Assembly: GCF_036010505.1 (NCBI RefSeq)
Contig: NZ_CP108569.1
Span: 7,332,001 to 7,396,000 of the forward strand
Reading direction: 5' to 3'
DNA length: 64,000 nt
Source of the DNA: Streptomyces sp. NBC_01197
GTDB taxonomy: Bacteria; Actinomycetota; Actinomycetes; Streptomycetales; Streptomycetaceae
Part shown: positions 24,506 through 34,084 of the stretch, piece by piece
Layout of the letters: each line of letters opens with the position of its first letter
How positions within the stretch are numbered: the stretch's first letter is position 1
The notes under the pieces: generated by a model
The model's input: the letters and a program-made list of their open reading frames with translations, nothing else
The model's database searches: none
Told to the model about the DNA's origin: nothing
Position numbers and translations under genes: made by a program

Positions 24506-27382
24506 GTGCACCGCAGACCGGACGACACACCAGGAGGCAGAGCCGCCCCTGAACGGCGGCTCGCCATGGCGGCGGTCCTCACCGCCCTGACCGTGGGCAT
24601 GGTGCCCGCGCTCACCGCGGGCACCGCGGCCGCGGCCCGGGCCCCGGCGGGCAGGAACATCTACGTGTCGGCGTCCGGCAGCGACCGGAACTCCGGGGAG
24701 TCCACCCGCAGGCCCCTGCTGACCCTGGCGGCAGCGCAGATCTCCGCGAGAAAGGCGTCCAGGGCAGGGCGCCCGGTCCATGTGTGGGTACGCGGTGGTA
24801 CCTACCACCTCACCGCCACCCTGGAGTTCGGCGCCGCGGACTCGGGCAGCGCGTCCGCCCCGGTGACCTACTCCTCGTACCCAGGCGAGCGGGCCGTGCT
24901 CAGCGGGGGCCGCAGGGTGTCGGCCGCGTGGACCACCGACCCGGACAACAGCGCGATCCAGGTCGCGGACATCGGGGCGCACCGGAAGATCGACGGGTTG
25001 TTCGTGGGCGGAGCCCGGCAAGTCCTCGCCCGCTACCCGAACTTCGACCCGGCCACCGCCGTACTCAACGGCTCGACCACCATGGCCACCCTCAACGCCC
25101 GGTCGGCGCAGTGGGAGAACCCGACCACCGGCGACATCCGCGGGCTGCACTCCTCCCACTGGGGCGGCAACGACTACACGATCACCGGGCGCGACGACTC
25201 GGGCCTCAAGCTCAAGTGGGTCGGAGACAACAACCGCGGCGGCGATGTGGACACCTCACACGTCGTGGCGGAGGGCGTGTTCGAGGAACTCGACGCGCCC
25301 GGCGAGTGGTTCTACGACCAGGACGCCGGGAAGCTCTACATGATCCCGCCGGCCGGTACCGATCTGTCGAAGACCCCGGTGGACACCGCCGAACTGGACG
25401 AACTCGTCCGGGTCGGGGGCACGTCCGCCTCCCGCCCCGTCCATGACCTCACGTTCGACGGGTTCACCTACACCGCCTCCCACCGGACCCTCTTCGACAC
25501 CCCGTACGAGCCGCTGCAACTCGGCGACTGGGCGGTGGCGCGGGCCGGAGCCGTCCACATCAAGAACGCCAGGAACATCACCGTCTCCCGCTCCTCCTTC
25601 ACCCAGGTCGGCGGCAACGGCGTCTTCATCGACGGCTACAACAAGGACGACGCCGTCACCGGGAACACCTTCACAGGATCCGGCGCGAGTGACGTGCAGG
25701 TGGTGGGGTCGACCCAGGCCGTCCGCAACCCGTCGACCTGGACGCACATGGTCGACCCGCCCACGGACCTGACCCCCGGCCCCAGGACCGAGGACTACCC
25801 CCGCGACATCGACGTCAGCTACAACAGCATGGCGGACATGGGCCGGTTCGAGAAGCAGAGCGCCGGTGTCAACATCTCGATGAGCAGCCGCGTCACCGTC
25901 GCCCACAACACCATCCACGGCAGCCCGCGGTCCTGCGTCAACGTCAACGACGGCACCTGGGGCGGACACCTGATCCAGTACAACGACATCTTCGACTGCG
26001 TGAAGGAGACGTCGGACCACGGGCCGGTCAACGCCTGGGGCCGGGACAGGTACTGGCCCATCGCCGGGCCCAGCATCAACCCCAGCGCGGAGTCCGACGC
26101 CCTGCAGAAGAGCTACTCGCTGCTCGACGTCGTCCGGCCGATCACGATCAGCGACAACCGGATCTGGCACAACAGCGAATGGGCCGTCGACCTGGACGAC
26201 GGATCGAGCAACTACGTCGTCAGGAACAACCTGCTGCTCGGGGCCGGAATCAAACTGCGTGACGGATTCAAGCGGACGGTCACCAACAACATCCTGGTGG
26301 GCGGATCAGTCTACGAGCAGATCTCGCACCGCGACAACGGCGACGCCATCACCAGGAACATCATCCTGGCGGACTCGCCCTACTCACTCACCGGCAGCGA
26401 TCCCGCCGCCGCCCAGTACACGGCCGACAACAACCTGTTCTGGGACAACGGCCGGCCGGTTGCCCTGCCCGGCGTCTGGAACGCCGCCGGTCTGGACACC
26501 CACTCGGTCACCGCGGATCCCCGCTTCGCCGGGGGATCACCCTGGGACTCACCCGGAATGACGGACTACACGTCGGCCGCGGACTCACCCGCGAAGGCCC
26601 TGGGATTCGTCGACTTCCCGATGAACCGGTTCGGCACCGGAAGGCCGGGCGAGGCCACACCCCCCGCGGTCGGCTGGCCTGCCGCACCCGAACCGGACAC
26701 GGTGATCGAGACCCAGCCCGAGCCGCTGATGGGCGCCACCGCCCGCCAGGTCTACGACAAGGCCACCCAGTCGGCCGTCGGACTGGGCGACTTCAACGGG
26801 CTCTACCTCCAGAGCGTCCCCGCCACCTCCTACGCCTACGGACAAGGTCTGCGCCCCCTCGACGTGATCCGGTCCGTGAACGGCACCGGCGTGACGGACC
26901 GCGCCAGCTTCTGGGCCGTCTACAACAACCTCGCCCCCGGGAGCACCGTCACCCTGAGCGTCTGGCGCGCGCAGGCCGCCACCACGGTCAGCCTGGTCAA
27001 GCCCACCGAACCGCAGCTGTACAACAACACCGCGGGCGTGACCTACACCGGAAACGGCTGGGGCTGGCGCGGCGCCAGGACCGGCGGCCAGGACTCGTAC
27101 CAGAACGACATCGACGCCACCACCGCCATCGGTGACTCCTTCACCTTCACCTTCAACGGCACCGGAGCGGACTTCCTCACCGAGCTGAACGCGGACGAGG
27201 GAACGATCGACATCGCCGTCGACGGGGTCCACCGGCAGACCGTCGACGCCACCAGCGGCTCCCGCCAGTACCAGCAGAAGCTCTACTCGGTCAGCGGTCT
27301 CCCGGCCGGCGTGCACACCCTCAGCGGAACGATGAAGAGCGGGCAGTACATGATCGTGGACGGCTTCACCGTGCGGAGCTGA
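24506..27382 (+). CDS. Secreted right-handed beta-helix protein with PDZ and carbohydrate-binding-like domains
   Basis: A 958-residue exported protein starting at GTG, with a signal peptide ending near AAAARA. Residues about 45-660 form a right-handed parallel beta-helix (repeated N-N-x-hydrophobic turns such as GNGVFIDGYN and YVVRNNLLLG). These folds are typical of pectate lyase-like and GH141-like polysaccharide enzymes. Residues about 725-830 are a PDZ-like domain (GLYLQSV, GLRPLDVIRSVNG). The last 125 residues form a beta-sandwich beginning VTYTGNGWGW, probably a ligand-binding module. It probably acts on extracellular polysaccharide; the substrate is unknown. It is a single-gene unit between two strong terminators. 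Confidence 0.82.
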   Translation: MHRRPDDTPGGRAAPERRLAMAAVLTALTVGMVPALTAGTAAAARAPAGRNIYVSASGSDRNSGESTRRPLLTLAAAQISARKASRAGRPVHVWVRGGTYHLTATLEFGAADSGSASAPVTYSSYPGERAVLSGGRRVSAAWTTDPDNSAIQVADIGAHRKIDGLFVGGARQVLARYPNFDPATAVLNGSTTMATLNARSAQWENPTTGDIRGLHSSHWGGNDYTITGRDDSGLKLKWVGDNNRGGDVDTSHVVAEGVFEELDAPGEWFYDQDAGKLYMIPPAGTDLSKTPVDTAELDELVRVGGTSASRPVHDLTFDGFTYTASHRTLFDTPYEPLQLGDWAVARAGAVHIKNARNITVSRSSFTQVGGNGVFIDGYNKDDAVTGNTFTGSGASDVQVVGSTQAVRNPSTWTHMVDPPTDLTPGPRTEDYPRDIDVSYNSMADMGRFEKQSAGVNISMSSRVTVAHNTIHGSPRSCVNVNDGTWGGHLIQYNDIFDCVKETSDHGPVNAWGRDRYWPIAGPSINPSAESDALQKSYSLLDVVRPITISDNRIWHNSEWAVDLDDGSSNYVVRNNLLLGAGIKLRDGFKRTVTNNILVGGSVYEQISHRDNGDAITRNIILADSPYSLTGSDPAAAQYTADNNLFWDNGRPVALPGVWNAAGLDTHSVTADPRFAGGSPWDSPGMTDYTSAADSPAKALGFVDFPMNRFGTGRPGEATPPAVGWPAAPEPDTVIETQPEPLMGATARQVYDKATQSAVGLGDFNGLYLQSVPATSYAYGQGLRPLDVIRSVNGTGVTDRASFWAVYNNLAPGSTVTLSVWRAQAATTVSLVKPTEPQLYNNTAGVTYTGNGWGWRGARTGGQDSYQNDIDATTAIGDSFTFTFNGTGADFLTELNADEGTIDIAVDGVHRQTVDATSGSRQYQQKLYSVSGLPAGVHTLSGTMKSGQYMIVDGFTVRS

Positions 27383-27440
27383 CATACGGGGCTCCACCCT
27401 GCACAAGGCCGAACAAGCCCGTACAAATCTGGGCATTCAC

Positions 27441-27480
27441 GCTCCGCCGGCCGGACCGTGACACGTCCGGCCGGCGGAGC
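27441..27480 (+). terminator. Terminator behind the beta-helix gene
   Basis: 16-bp perfect stem (27441-27456 with 27465-27480) and an eight-base loop, 58 bases after the stop codon. Confidence 0.87.
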
Positions 27481-27654
27481 TGCGTCCTCGGTTCCGGCTA
27501 CCCAGGGGGAGTGGCGGGTACAACCGTCTTCCGGCAAGTACGGTGAGATCCGGGGTGGTTGGGACGGGCGGTCCGCTCGCTCGTACCCGATCCGTCGTAT
27601 TCCGGACGTTCCGCCGTTCTCCGGACGGAGCCCGGTTCTTCTTCTGGGGGGTTC

Positions 27655-29883
27655 ATGCAGAGATCAAGGACGCTGTCGGTCGCTCTCGCCATGTCGTTCG
27701 CCACCGCCGGTCTGGGGGTGATCGCGGCACCCGGGGCGTCCGCGATCACGCCGCCGGTGGCGTTCACGGCGGACGCGCTGCCGACCTGGCAGACCAACGG
27801 GATCGTCTGGGCGCTCGCCCAGAGCAACGGCGTGGTGTTCGCAGGCGGTACGTTCTCCGCGCTGCGGCCCCCGGCCGGCGCCTCCGGCAAGGAGCGGTCC
27901 GCGGTGAACTTCGCCGCCTTCAACGCCGCCACCGGCGCGCCCACCAGCTGCACACTCTCCTTCACGGTCGGCAGCGGTACCGCCACCGTGCGGGCCCTGG
28001 CGGTCTCGCCCGACAAGAAGACGCTCTACGCGGGCGGTTACTTCGGCGCGGTCAACGGAACCCAGGTGTCCTCGCTGGCGGCCATCGACATCGCCACCTG
28101 CAAGGCCAGGACCTCGTTCCGGCCGGCCTTCGCCGCCACCGTGCGGGCGCTGACCGTGACCAAGGACACGGTGTACGCGGGGGGCGACTTCGGCACCGTC
28201 AGCGGCCAGAAGCGTCAGCGCTTCGCCGCGGTCAAGGCCTCCGACGGGGCCGTTCTGCCCTTCACCGCCAACGCCGACGAGCCGGGCCGCGCTCTCGCGC
28301 TGACCCCGGACGGCAAGGACGCCGTTCTCGGCGGCGACTTCTTCAAGGTCAACGGAACGACGTCGCACGCCCTGGCGGTGGTGGACGCCGGGACGGGCAA
28401 GGTGGCGAAGGCGTACCCGGGCTTCATCGAGACCAACTCGGTGGTCAAGACTCTCGATACGGACACCACCGGGATCTACACCGGCAACGAGGGCACCGGT
28501 TTCGGTGTGTTCGACGGCCGGATCGCCCTCGACGCCGGCAGTCTGAACCAGCGCTGGCGCGACACCTGCCTGGGCGCCACCCAGTCCGTGAAGTCGTACA
28601 AGGGCGTGCTCTACAGCGCCTCGCACGCCCACGACTGCTCCAGCGTCGGCGAGTTCCCCAATGGGCCGCGCCACCACTTCCTGGCGGAGCCCACCACGGG
28701 TACCGGCAAGCTCGGCTGGTTCCCGGACACCAATGACGGCAACGGCGAGGGGATCGGGCCACGCGCGCTGACCATCGCGACAGCCGGCACCTCCCAGTAC
28801 CTCTGGTCCGGCGGCGAGTTCACCACCGTCAACCGTGGCGCGGCACAGAGCCTCACCCGGTTCGCGTCCACCGGCGACAAGGGCGCACCGACCGTTCCGG
28901 TGGGCGCCGCGGTCAGTACCAAGCCGGGAGAGGTGCAGGTCAGCTGGCGAGCCAGCTTCGACACTGACGACTCGAAGCTGACGTACAGGGTCTACCGCGA
29001 CGGGTCCAGCACGCCCATGGCGACCGTGCAGGCCGATTCGCTGATGTGGGCCCGGCCCCAGGTGTCCGTCAAGGACACCTCGGTCACCAAGGGCAAGACC
29101 TACAGCTACCGGATCACCGCATCCGACGCGGCCGGCAACACCAGCGCCAAGTCGGCGGCCGTCACCGCCACCGCCACCGCCACGGCCGCGGAGGAGCGCT
29201 ACCCGGCGGCGGTCCTCGGCGACGGCGCCTCGCTGTACTGGCGCTACGACGACCACACGCAGCCGTTCGTGGCGGACATGTCGAGCGGAAACCGCTCCGG
29301 GGTGGACGTCAACGCCCCCTCGCTGCGCCGGACCCCGGCAGCGGTCGGCGGCCCGTCCACGGCGATCGGGTTCAACGGCACCGACCAGTGGATATACAGC
29401 GACCGCCGGTACGCCGCACCCGCCAAGTACAGCCTGGAGACCTGGTTCAGCACGACCAGCACGTCGGGCGGCAAGCTGATCGGCTTCGGCGACAACACGA
29501 CAGCCGCCAGCAAGAAGTACGACAAGCAGGTGTACATGACCAATGCGGGCAAGCTCGTCTTCGGAGTGAGCGGCAGTGGATTCAAGACGCTGGTGAGCCC
29601 CAAGGCGTACAACGACGGCAAATGGCACCAGGCCGTCGCTACGCAGGGCCCGACCGGTATGTGCCTCTATGTCGACGGCCACCTCCTGGCGAGCAACACC
29701 GTGACGAAGAGCGAGAGTTCCAGCGGGTACTGGCGGGTGGGCGGCGACACGCTGACCGGCTGGCCCTCACGGCCCGCCAGCGACTTCTTCAAGGGGGAGC
29801 TGGACGAGACGGCCGTCTACCCCGGGGTGCTCAGCGCCGCGCGGGTCGCAGGCCACTACACGCTGGGAAAGAGCACCGGCTGA
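27655..29883 (+). CDS. Secreted beta-propeller/FnIII/LamG protein
   Basis: A 742-residue exported protein. The signal peptide ends near AAPGASA. Residues about 40-430 contain repeats of the type VYAGGDFGTVSG / LYAGGYFGAVNG, consistent with a beta-propeller. A fibronectin type III domain (about 435-525; PGEVQVSWRAS, TYSYRITASDAAGN) and a C-terminal LamG/concanavalin-like jelly roll (about 545-740; YSLETWFST, WHQAVATQGPTGMCLYVDG) follow. No catalytic motif is visible. It is probably a surface or extracellular binding protein. The ATG is chosen because a typical signal peptide starts there. Confidence 0.8.
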   Translation: MQRSRTLSVALAMSFATAGLGVIAAPGASAITPPVAFTADALPTWQTNGIVWALAQSNGVVFAGGTFSALRPPAGASGKERSAVNFAAFNAATGAPTSCTLSFTVGSGTATVRALAVSPDKKTLYAGGYFGAVNGTQVSSLAAIDIATCKARTSFRPAFAATVRALTVTKDTVYAGGDFGTVSGQKRQRFAAVKASDGAVLPFTANADEPGRALALTPDGKDAVLGGDFFKVNGTTSHALAVVDAGTGKVAKAYPGFIETNSVVKTLDTDTTGIYTGNEGTGFGVFDGRIALDAGSLNQRWRDTCLGATQSVKSYKGVLYSASHAHDCSSVGEFPNGPRHHFLAEPTTGTGKLGWFPDTNDGNGEGIGPRALTIATAGTSQYLWSGGEFTTVNRGAAQSLTRFASTGDKGAPTVPVGAAVSTKPGEVQVSWRASFDTDDSKLTYRVYRDGSSTPMATVQADSLMWARPQVSVKDTSVTKGKTYSYRITASDAAGNTSAKSAAVTATATATAAEERYPAAVLGDGASLYWRYDDHTQPFVADMSSGNRSGVDVNAPSLRRTPAAVGGPSTAIGFNGTDQWIYSDRRYAAPAKYSLETWFSTTSTSGGKLIGFGDNTTAASKKYDKQVYMTNAGKLVFGVSGSGFKTLVSPKAYNDGKWHQAVATQGPTGMCLYVDGHLLASNTVTKSESSSGYWRVGGDTLTGWPSRPASDFFKGELDETAVYPGVLSAARVAGHYTLGKSTG

Positions 29884-29911
29884 TGAGCACGCGGGGAAGG
29901 AACGCCGGCTG

Positions 29912-30190
29912 ATGAGCGGAGGGAACCAGGCCGACCGTGACGCCAGGACCGTGGAGATCGGCTACGCCCTGGTCAGCGCGGGCTTCCTCGGCGCTCTGGT
30001 GTTCGGCGTGATCGCCGGCCCGGCCGCCGTGTGGAGTCTGCCACACCGTGTCTCGACGGCCCTGGTGCTGACCGGGGCCGGGGCCGCCGGACTGCTCGCG
30101 GTGGTGCGCGTGGTCCATGTGCTGCGTAGTTACGAACGCGGGCGCCGTGCGGGGGACGGCCCAGGACGTTCGGACGCAGCGGGACGCTGA
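29912..30190 (+). CDS. Small two-helix membrane protein (DUF6332-like)
   Basis: A 92-residue protein with two hydrophobic helices (about 17-38 and 47-70) and a basic C-terminus. The opening DARTVEIGYALVSAGFLGAL resembles a small Streptomyces membrane family (I believe DUF6332; not checked). It starts 28 bases after the LamG gene in the same direction and may be cotranscribed. Function unknown. Confidence 0.65.
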   Translation: MSGGNQADRDARTVEIGYALVSAGFLGALVFGVIAGPAAVWSLPHRVSTALVLTGAGAAGLLAVVRVVHVLRSYERGRRAGDGPGRSDAAGR

Positions 30191-30293
30191 GGCGCCGGCG
30201 GGGGCGCGGTGCAGCGGCACCGCGTACCCGCAGGCGCTACCGCCGGGAATTTGTGCATGTCACAGACGTGCGACCAGAATGCGACTCCGTACC

Positions 30294-30338
30294 GATCCGA
30301 CCTGATCCAGACCGATCCGATCCAAACCGATCCGATCC
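30294..30338. repeat. Phased GATCC repeats upstream of cobL
   Basis: Six GATCC pentamers at 30294, 30304, 30314, 30319, 30329 and 30334, all spaced by 5 or 10 bases. They end about 20 bases before the chosen cobL start and include the five bases before its Shine-Dalgarno region. Confidence 0.75.
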
Positions 30339-30358
30339 GACCCGTGAGGAATCCGGCT

Positions 30359-31651
30359 GTGGCCCCCGCACCGTCCCCGCGCCCCGCCCCGGCGCCCGTC
30401 ACCGTCGTCGGAATCGGAGCCGACGGCTGGGACGGACTTCCCGCCGCGTCACAGCAGGCCCTGCTGAACGCCCAGGTCCTCATCGGCGGCGCCCGCCAAC
30501 TGGACTTGCTCCCACCGCTGTGCCCGGGTGAGCGGGTCGAGTGGCCCTCACCGCTGCGTCCCGCCGTCCCGGGGATCCTCGCCGCACACGCCGGACGCCG
30601 TATCTCCGTACTGGCCAGTGGCGACCCCATGCTCTACGGCATCGGGCGGACGCTGACCGAGGTGCTCGGCGGGGGCGAGGGCGAGATCCGGGTACTGCCG
30701 TATCCCTCGTCCGTCTCGTACGCGTGCGCCCGGCTGGGCTGGCCGGTCGAGGACACGGAGGTCGTCACCCTCGTCGGCCGGCCCACCGCCCGGCTGGCCG
30801 CCGCGCTGCACGACCGCCGCCGGATCCTGGTGCTCAGCGCGGGAGCCGCCACACCCGCCGAGGTGGCGGCGCACCTGACCGGTCACGGCTTCGGAGCGAG
30901 CCGGATGCGGGTGCTCGAACAGCTCGGCGGCGAGCGGGAGAACGTCACCGATGGCACCGCCGCGACTTGGCCGCATCCGCCCGGCGACCCGCTGAACGTG
31001 ATCGCGGTCGACTGCCGCCGCGCCCCCGGCACCTTGCGGACCGGAGTCGTCCCCGGGCTGCCCGACGAAGCGTACGAACACGACGGCCAGCTCACCAAGC
31101 GCCATGTGCGCGCCGCCACCCTGGGCGCGCTCGCCCCCGCCCCCGGCGAACTGCTCTGGGACATCGGGGGCGGCTCCGGGTCCATCGCCATCGAGTGGAT
31201 GCGCACGCACCCGTCCTGCCGCGCCATCACCGTCGAGCGCGACCCGGTGCGGGCCGAGCGCATCGCCCGCAACGCCGCCCGGCTCGGCGCCCCCGCGCTG
31301 CGCGTCGTCACCGGCGCCGCCCCGGACGCACTGGCCGGACTGCCCGCGCCGGACGCGGTGTTCGTCGGGGGAGGACTGACCGCCCCGGGCCTGCTGGACG
31401 CGTGCTGGGACGCCCTGCCCGACGGCGGGCGGCTCGTCGCCAACACGGTGACGCTGGAGTCCGAGGCGCTGCTCGCCGACCGCTACCGCAGACACGGCGG
31501 CGACCTGGTACGCCTCGCCGTCGCGCATGCCGTGCCCGTCGGAGGCTTCACCGGCTGGCGGCAGGCCATGCCGGTCACCCAGTGGGCCGTTGAGAAGCAG
31601 TGGGCCGTCGAGAAGAACCCGTACCCTCCCCATCCTGGAGAAGACAGATGA
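30359..31651 (+). CDS. cobL: Precorrin-6Y C5,15-methyltransferase (decarboxylating)
   Basis: A 430-residue fusion of the CbiE and CbiT domains. The N-terminal tetrapyrrole methylase (about 10-210) has VVGIGADGWDGL and ASGDPMLYGIG. The C-terminal Rossmann methyltransferase (about 225-425) has LLWDIGGGSGSIAIEW. It methylates C5 and C15 and removes the C12 acetate carboxyl. The GTG at 30359 has GAGGA eight bases upstream; an earlier GTG (30344) lacks a ribosome site. The stop overlaps the cobM start (ATGA). Confidence 0.92.
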   Translation: MAPAPSPRPAPAPVTVVGIGADGWDGLPAASQQALLNAQVLIGGARQLDLLPPLCPGERVEWPSPLRPAVPGILAAHAGRRISVLASGDPMLYGIGRTLTEVLGGGEGEIRVLPYPSSVSYACARLGWPVEDTEVVTLVGRPTARLAAALHDRRRILVLSAGAATPAEVAAHLTGHGFGASRMRVLEQLGGERENVTDGTAATWPHPPGDPLNVIAVDCRRAPGTLRTGVVPGLPDEAYEHDGQLTKRHVRAATLGALAPAPGELLWDIGGGSGSIAIEWMRTHPSCRAITVERDPVRAERIARNAARLGAPALRVVTGAAPDALAGLPAPDAVFVGGGLTAPGLLDACWDALPDGGRLVANTVTLESEALLADRYRRHGGDLVRLAVAHAVPVGGFTGWRQAMPVTQWAVEKQWAVEKNPYPPHPGEDR

Positions 31652-32400
31652 CCGTGTACTTCATCGGCGCCGGGCCCGGCGCCGCGGACCTCATCACGGT
31701 GCGCGGCGCCCGTCTGCTCGCGTCCTGCGGTGTCTGCCTCTACGCGGGCAGCCTGGTACCGCGTGAGCTGCTGGCCGAATGCCCGGCGGACGCCAGGCTG
31801 ACCGACACCGCGCAGCTCAACCTCGATGAGATCACCGCCGAGCTGATACGCGCCGACCAGGAGGGCCAGGATGTGGCCCGCCTGCACTCCGGGGACCCCT
31901 CGGTCTTCAGCGCGATGGCCGAGCAGATGCGCCGGCTCGACGCGGCGGGGGTGAACTACGAGGTGGTGCCCGGCGTTCCCGCCTTCGCCGCGGCGGCCGC
32001 GGCGCTGAAGCGCGAACTGACGGTCCCCACCGTGGGCCAGACCGTGATCCTCACCCGCGTCGCCCAGCGCGCCACCGCGATGCCGGACGGCGAGGATCTC
32101 GCCACACTCGGCCGCAGCGGCGCGCTGATGGTGCTGCACCTGGCAGTGCAGCACACCGAGCGGGTCGTGGCGGAGCTGCTGCCGCACTACGGCGCCGACT
32201 GCCCGGCCGCTGTGGTGGCGCTGGCCAGCCGGCCCGGCGAAGTCGTCCTGCGGGGCACCCTCGACACCATCGCGGGACAGGTCGCGGAGGCGGGCATCCT
32301 GCGCACGGCGGTCATCATGGCCGGCCGCACGCTCGCCGCCGAACAGTTCGGCGACAGCCACCTCTACTCGCGGGAGCGGGAGCGCCACTCCTGCCAGTGA
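31648..32400 (+). CDS. cobM: Precorrin-4 C11-methyltransferase
   Basis: A 250-residue tetrapyrrole methylase with VYFIGAGPGAADLITVRG at the start, RLHSGDPSVFSAM, and VVPGVPAFAAAAAAL. It methylates C11 of precorrin-4. It is coupled to cobL by a four-base overlap. The rest of the cobalamin genes resume only at 44.1 kb, which is unusual for the genus. Confidence 0.93.
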   Translation: MTVYFIGAGPGAADLITVRGARLLASCGVCLYAGSLVPRELLAECPADARLTDTAQLNLDEITAELIRADQEGQDVARLHSGDPSVFSAMAEQMRRLDAAGVNYEVVPGVPAFAAAAAALKRELTVPTVGQTVILTRVAQRATAMPDGEDLATLGRSGALMVLHLAVQHTERVVAELLPHYGADCPAAVVALASRPGEVVLRGTLDTIAGQVAEAGILRTAVIMAGRTLAAEQFGDSHLYSRERERHSCQ

Positions 32401-32493
32401 TCCGGTTCGGAGGCCCTGTCAGCACAACTGTGGTGTGCGAGCAGCCCCGCGTGCACACCGGCGCGGTGCCGGAGCGCGGGCCTGAGCGATGCT

Positions 32494-33951
32494 ATGCATG
32501 GTCGCGTGGAGTGGTTCTGGGCACCGGAGTACACACTGAGCCGGCTGGTCTTCCAGCGGGCGCTGGCAGTGGTCTACCTGATCGCGTTCGTGGCGGCGGC
32601 CCGGCAGTTCCGGGCCCTGACCGGGGAGTACGGCTTACTGCCGGCACCGCGGTTTCTGGCACGGGCGCCCTTCCGGCGCGCGCCGGGCGTCTTCCACCTC
32701 CACTACTCGGACCGCTTCTTCGCCGGGTGGGCCTGGCTGGGAGCGCTGCTTGCGGCGGCCGTCGCGGCGGGCGCCGCCGACGCCGTACCCCTGTGGGCCG
32801 CGATGGTGTGGTGGGCGGCGCTGTGGGTCATGTACCTGTCGATCGTGAACGTGGGTCAGATCTGGTACGGCTTCGGCTGGGAATCGCTGCTGCTGGAGAC
32901 CGGCTCCCTGGCCGTCTTCCTGGGCAACGCCCGGACCGCGCCGCCGGTGCTGGTGGTCTGGTTGTTGCGCTGGGTGCTCTTCCGGGTGGAATTCGGCGCG
33001 GGTCTGATCAAGATGCGCGGCGACCGCTGCTGGCGCGATCTGACCTGCCTCTGCTACCACCACGAGACGCAGCCGATGCCGGGGCCGCTCAGCTGGTTCT
33101 TCCACCGGCTGCCCAGGCCGCTCCACCGGGTCGAGACCGGCGCCAACCACGTGGCCCAACTGCTCGTGCCCGTACTGCTGTTCACCCCGCAACCGGTGGC
33201 GACCTGGGCTGCGGTGGTGATCGTGGTCACTCAGCTGTGGCTGGTGCTCTCGGGTAATTTCGCCTGGCTGAACTGGCTGACGATCATCCTGGCGATTTCC
33301 GCCGTCGACGCGTCCGTCCTGGGCGCCGGACACCTGGTCACACCGCGGGCCGCGGCGGGGCCGCTGTGGTTCGCGGTGCTGGTGTCGGCGATGACGGTGT
33401 TCGTTCTCCTGCGGAGCTACCGGCCGGCTCGCAACCTGGTCTCGCGGCGGCAGCTGATGAACACGTCCTTCGACCCGCTGCACCTGGTCAACGCGTACGG
33501 GGCGTTCGGCACCATTACCCGCGTCAGGTACGAAGTGGTGGTCGAGGGCACCGCGGAGACCGAGCTCACCGACGCTGTCCGGTGGCAGGAGTACGGCTTC
33601 AAGGGCAAACCGGGTGACGTACGCCGGCTTTCCCGGCAGTTCGCTCCGTACCACCTGCGGCTGGACTGGCTGATGTGGTTCGCGGCCCTCTCCCCGGCCC
33701 ACGCGGCTCCGTGGTTCGGACCGTTCATGGAGCGGCTGCTGGAGAACGACCGTGACACGCTGCGGCTGCTGCGGCACAACCCTTTCCCGGACGCACCACC
33801 GGCGCATATCCGGGCTCGGCTGTTCCGCTACCGGTTCACCACCTGGCGGGAGCTGCGGGAGAGCGGGGCATGGTGGCATCGGGAGCCGGTGGGTCTCTAC
33901 TTCCCGCCAACACCGCCTGCACCACCAGTCCCACCTGTACCGCGCACCTGA
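32494..33951 (+). CDS. Lipase maturation factor-like membrane protein
   Basis: A 485-residue protein with five or six membrane helices (first about 15-35, last about 285-305), then a soluble C-terminal domain. The motifs WYGFGWESLLLETG, FRVEFGAGLIKMRG, and LVNAYGAFGTITRVRYE, then PDAPPAHIRARLFRYRFT, are those of the lipase maturation factor (LMF1) family. In animals LMF1 acts in the ER; the bacterial role is unknown. A TTA codon at 32635-32637 (residue 48) would place it under bldA tRNA control. It starts the accessory segment that splits the cob cluster. Confidence 0.82.
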   Translation: MHGRVEWFWAPEYTLSRLVFQRALAVVYLIAFVAAARQFRALTGEYGLLPAPRFLARAPFRRAPGVFHLHYSDRFFAGWAWLGALLAAAVAAGAADAVPLWAAMVWWAALWVMYLSIVNVGQIWYGFGWESLLLETGSLAVFLGNARTAPPVLVVWLLRWVLFRVEFGAGLIKMRGDRCWRDLTCLCYHHETQPMPGPLSWFFHRLPRPLHRVETGANHVAQLLVPVLLFTPQPVATWAAVVIVVTQLWLVLSGNFAWLNWLTIILAISAVDASVLGAGHLVTPRAAAGPLWFAVLVSAMTVFVLLRSYRPARNLVSRRQLMNTSFDPLHLVNAYGAFGTITRVRYEVVVEGTAETELTDAVRWQEYGFKGKPGDVRRLSRQFAPYHLRLDWLMWFAALSPAHAAPWFGPFMERLLENDRDTLRLLRHNPFPDAPPAHIRARLFRYRFTTWRELRESGAWWHREPVGLYFPPTPPAPPVPPVPRT

Positions 33952-34084
33952 AGGAGCCAGGCGTGCCACTCGGTTGCGATCAAGAGCATGGGGGGCACGG
34001 GATCTCTGAGGGGGAATTTCGATTGGACGCGTATGCGTTAGTGCGGCACCCCGGGCGAATGGCGATCGAAACCGTGGCGGCCCC

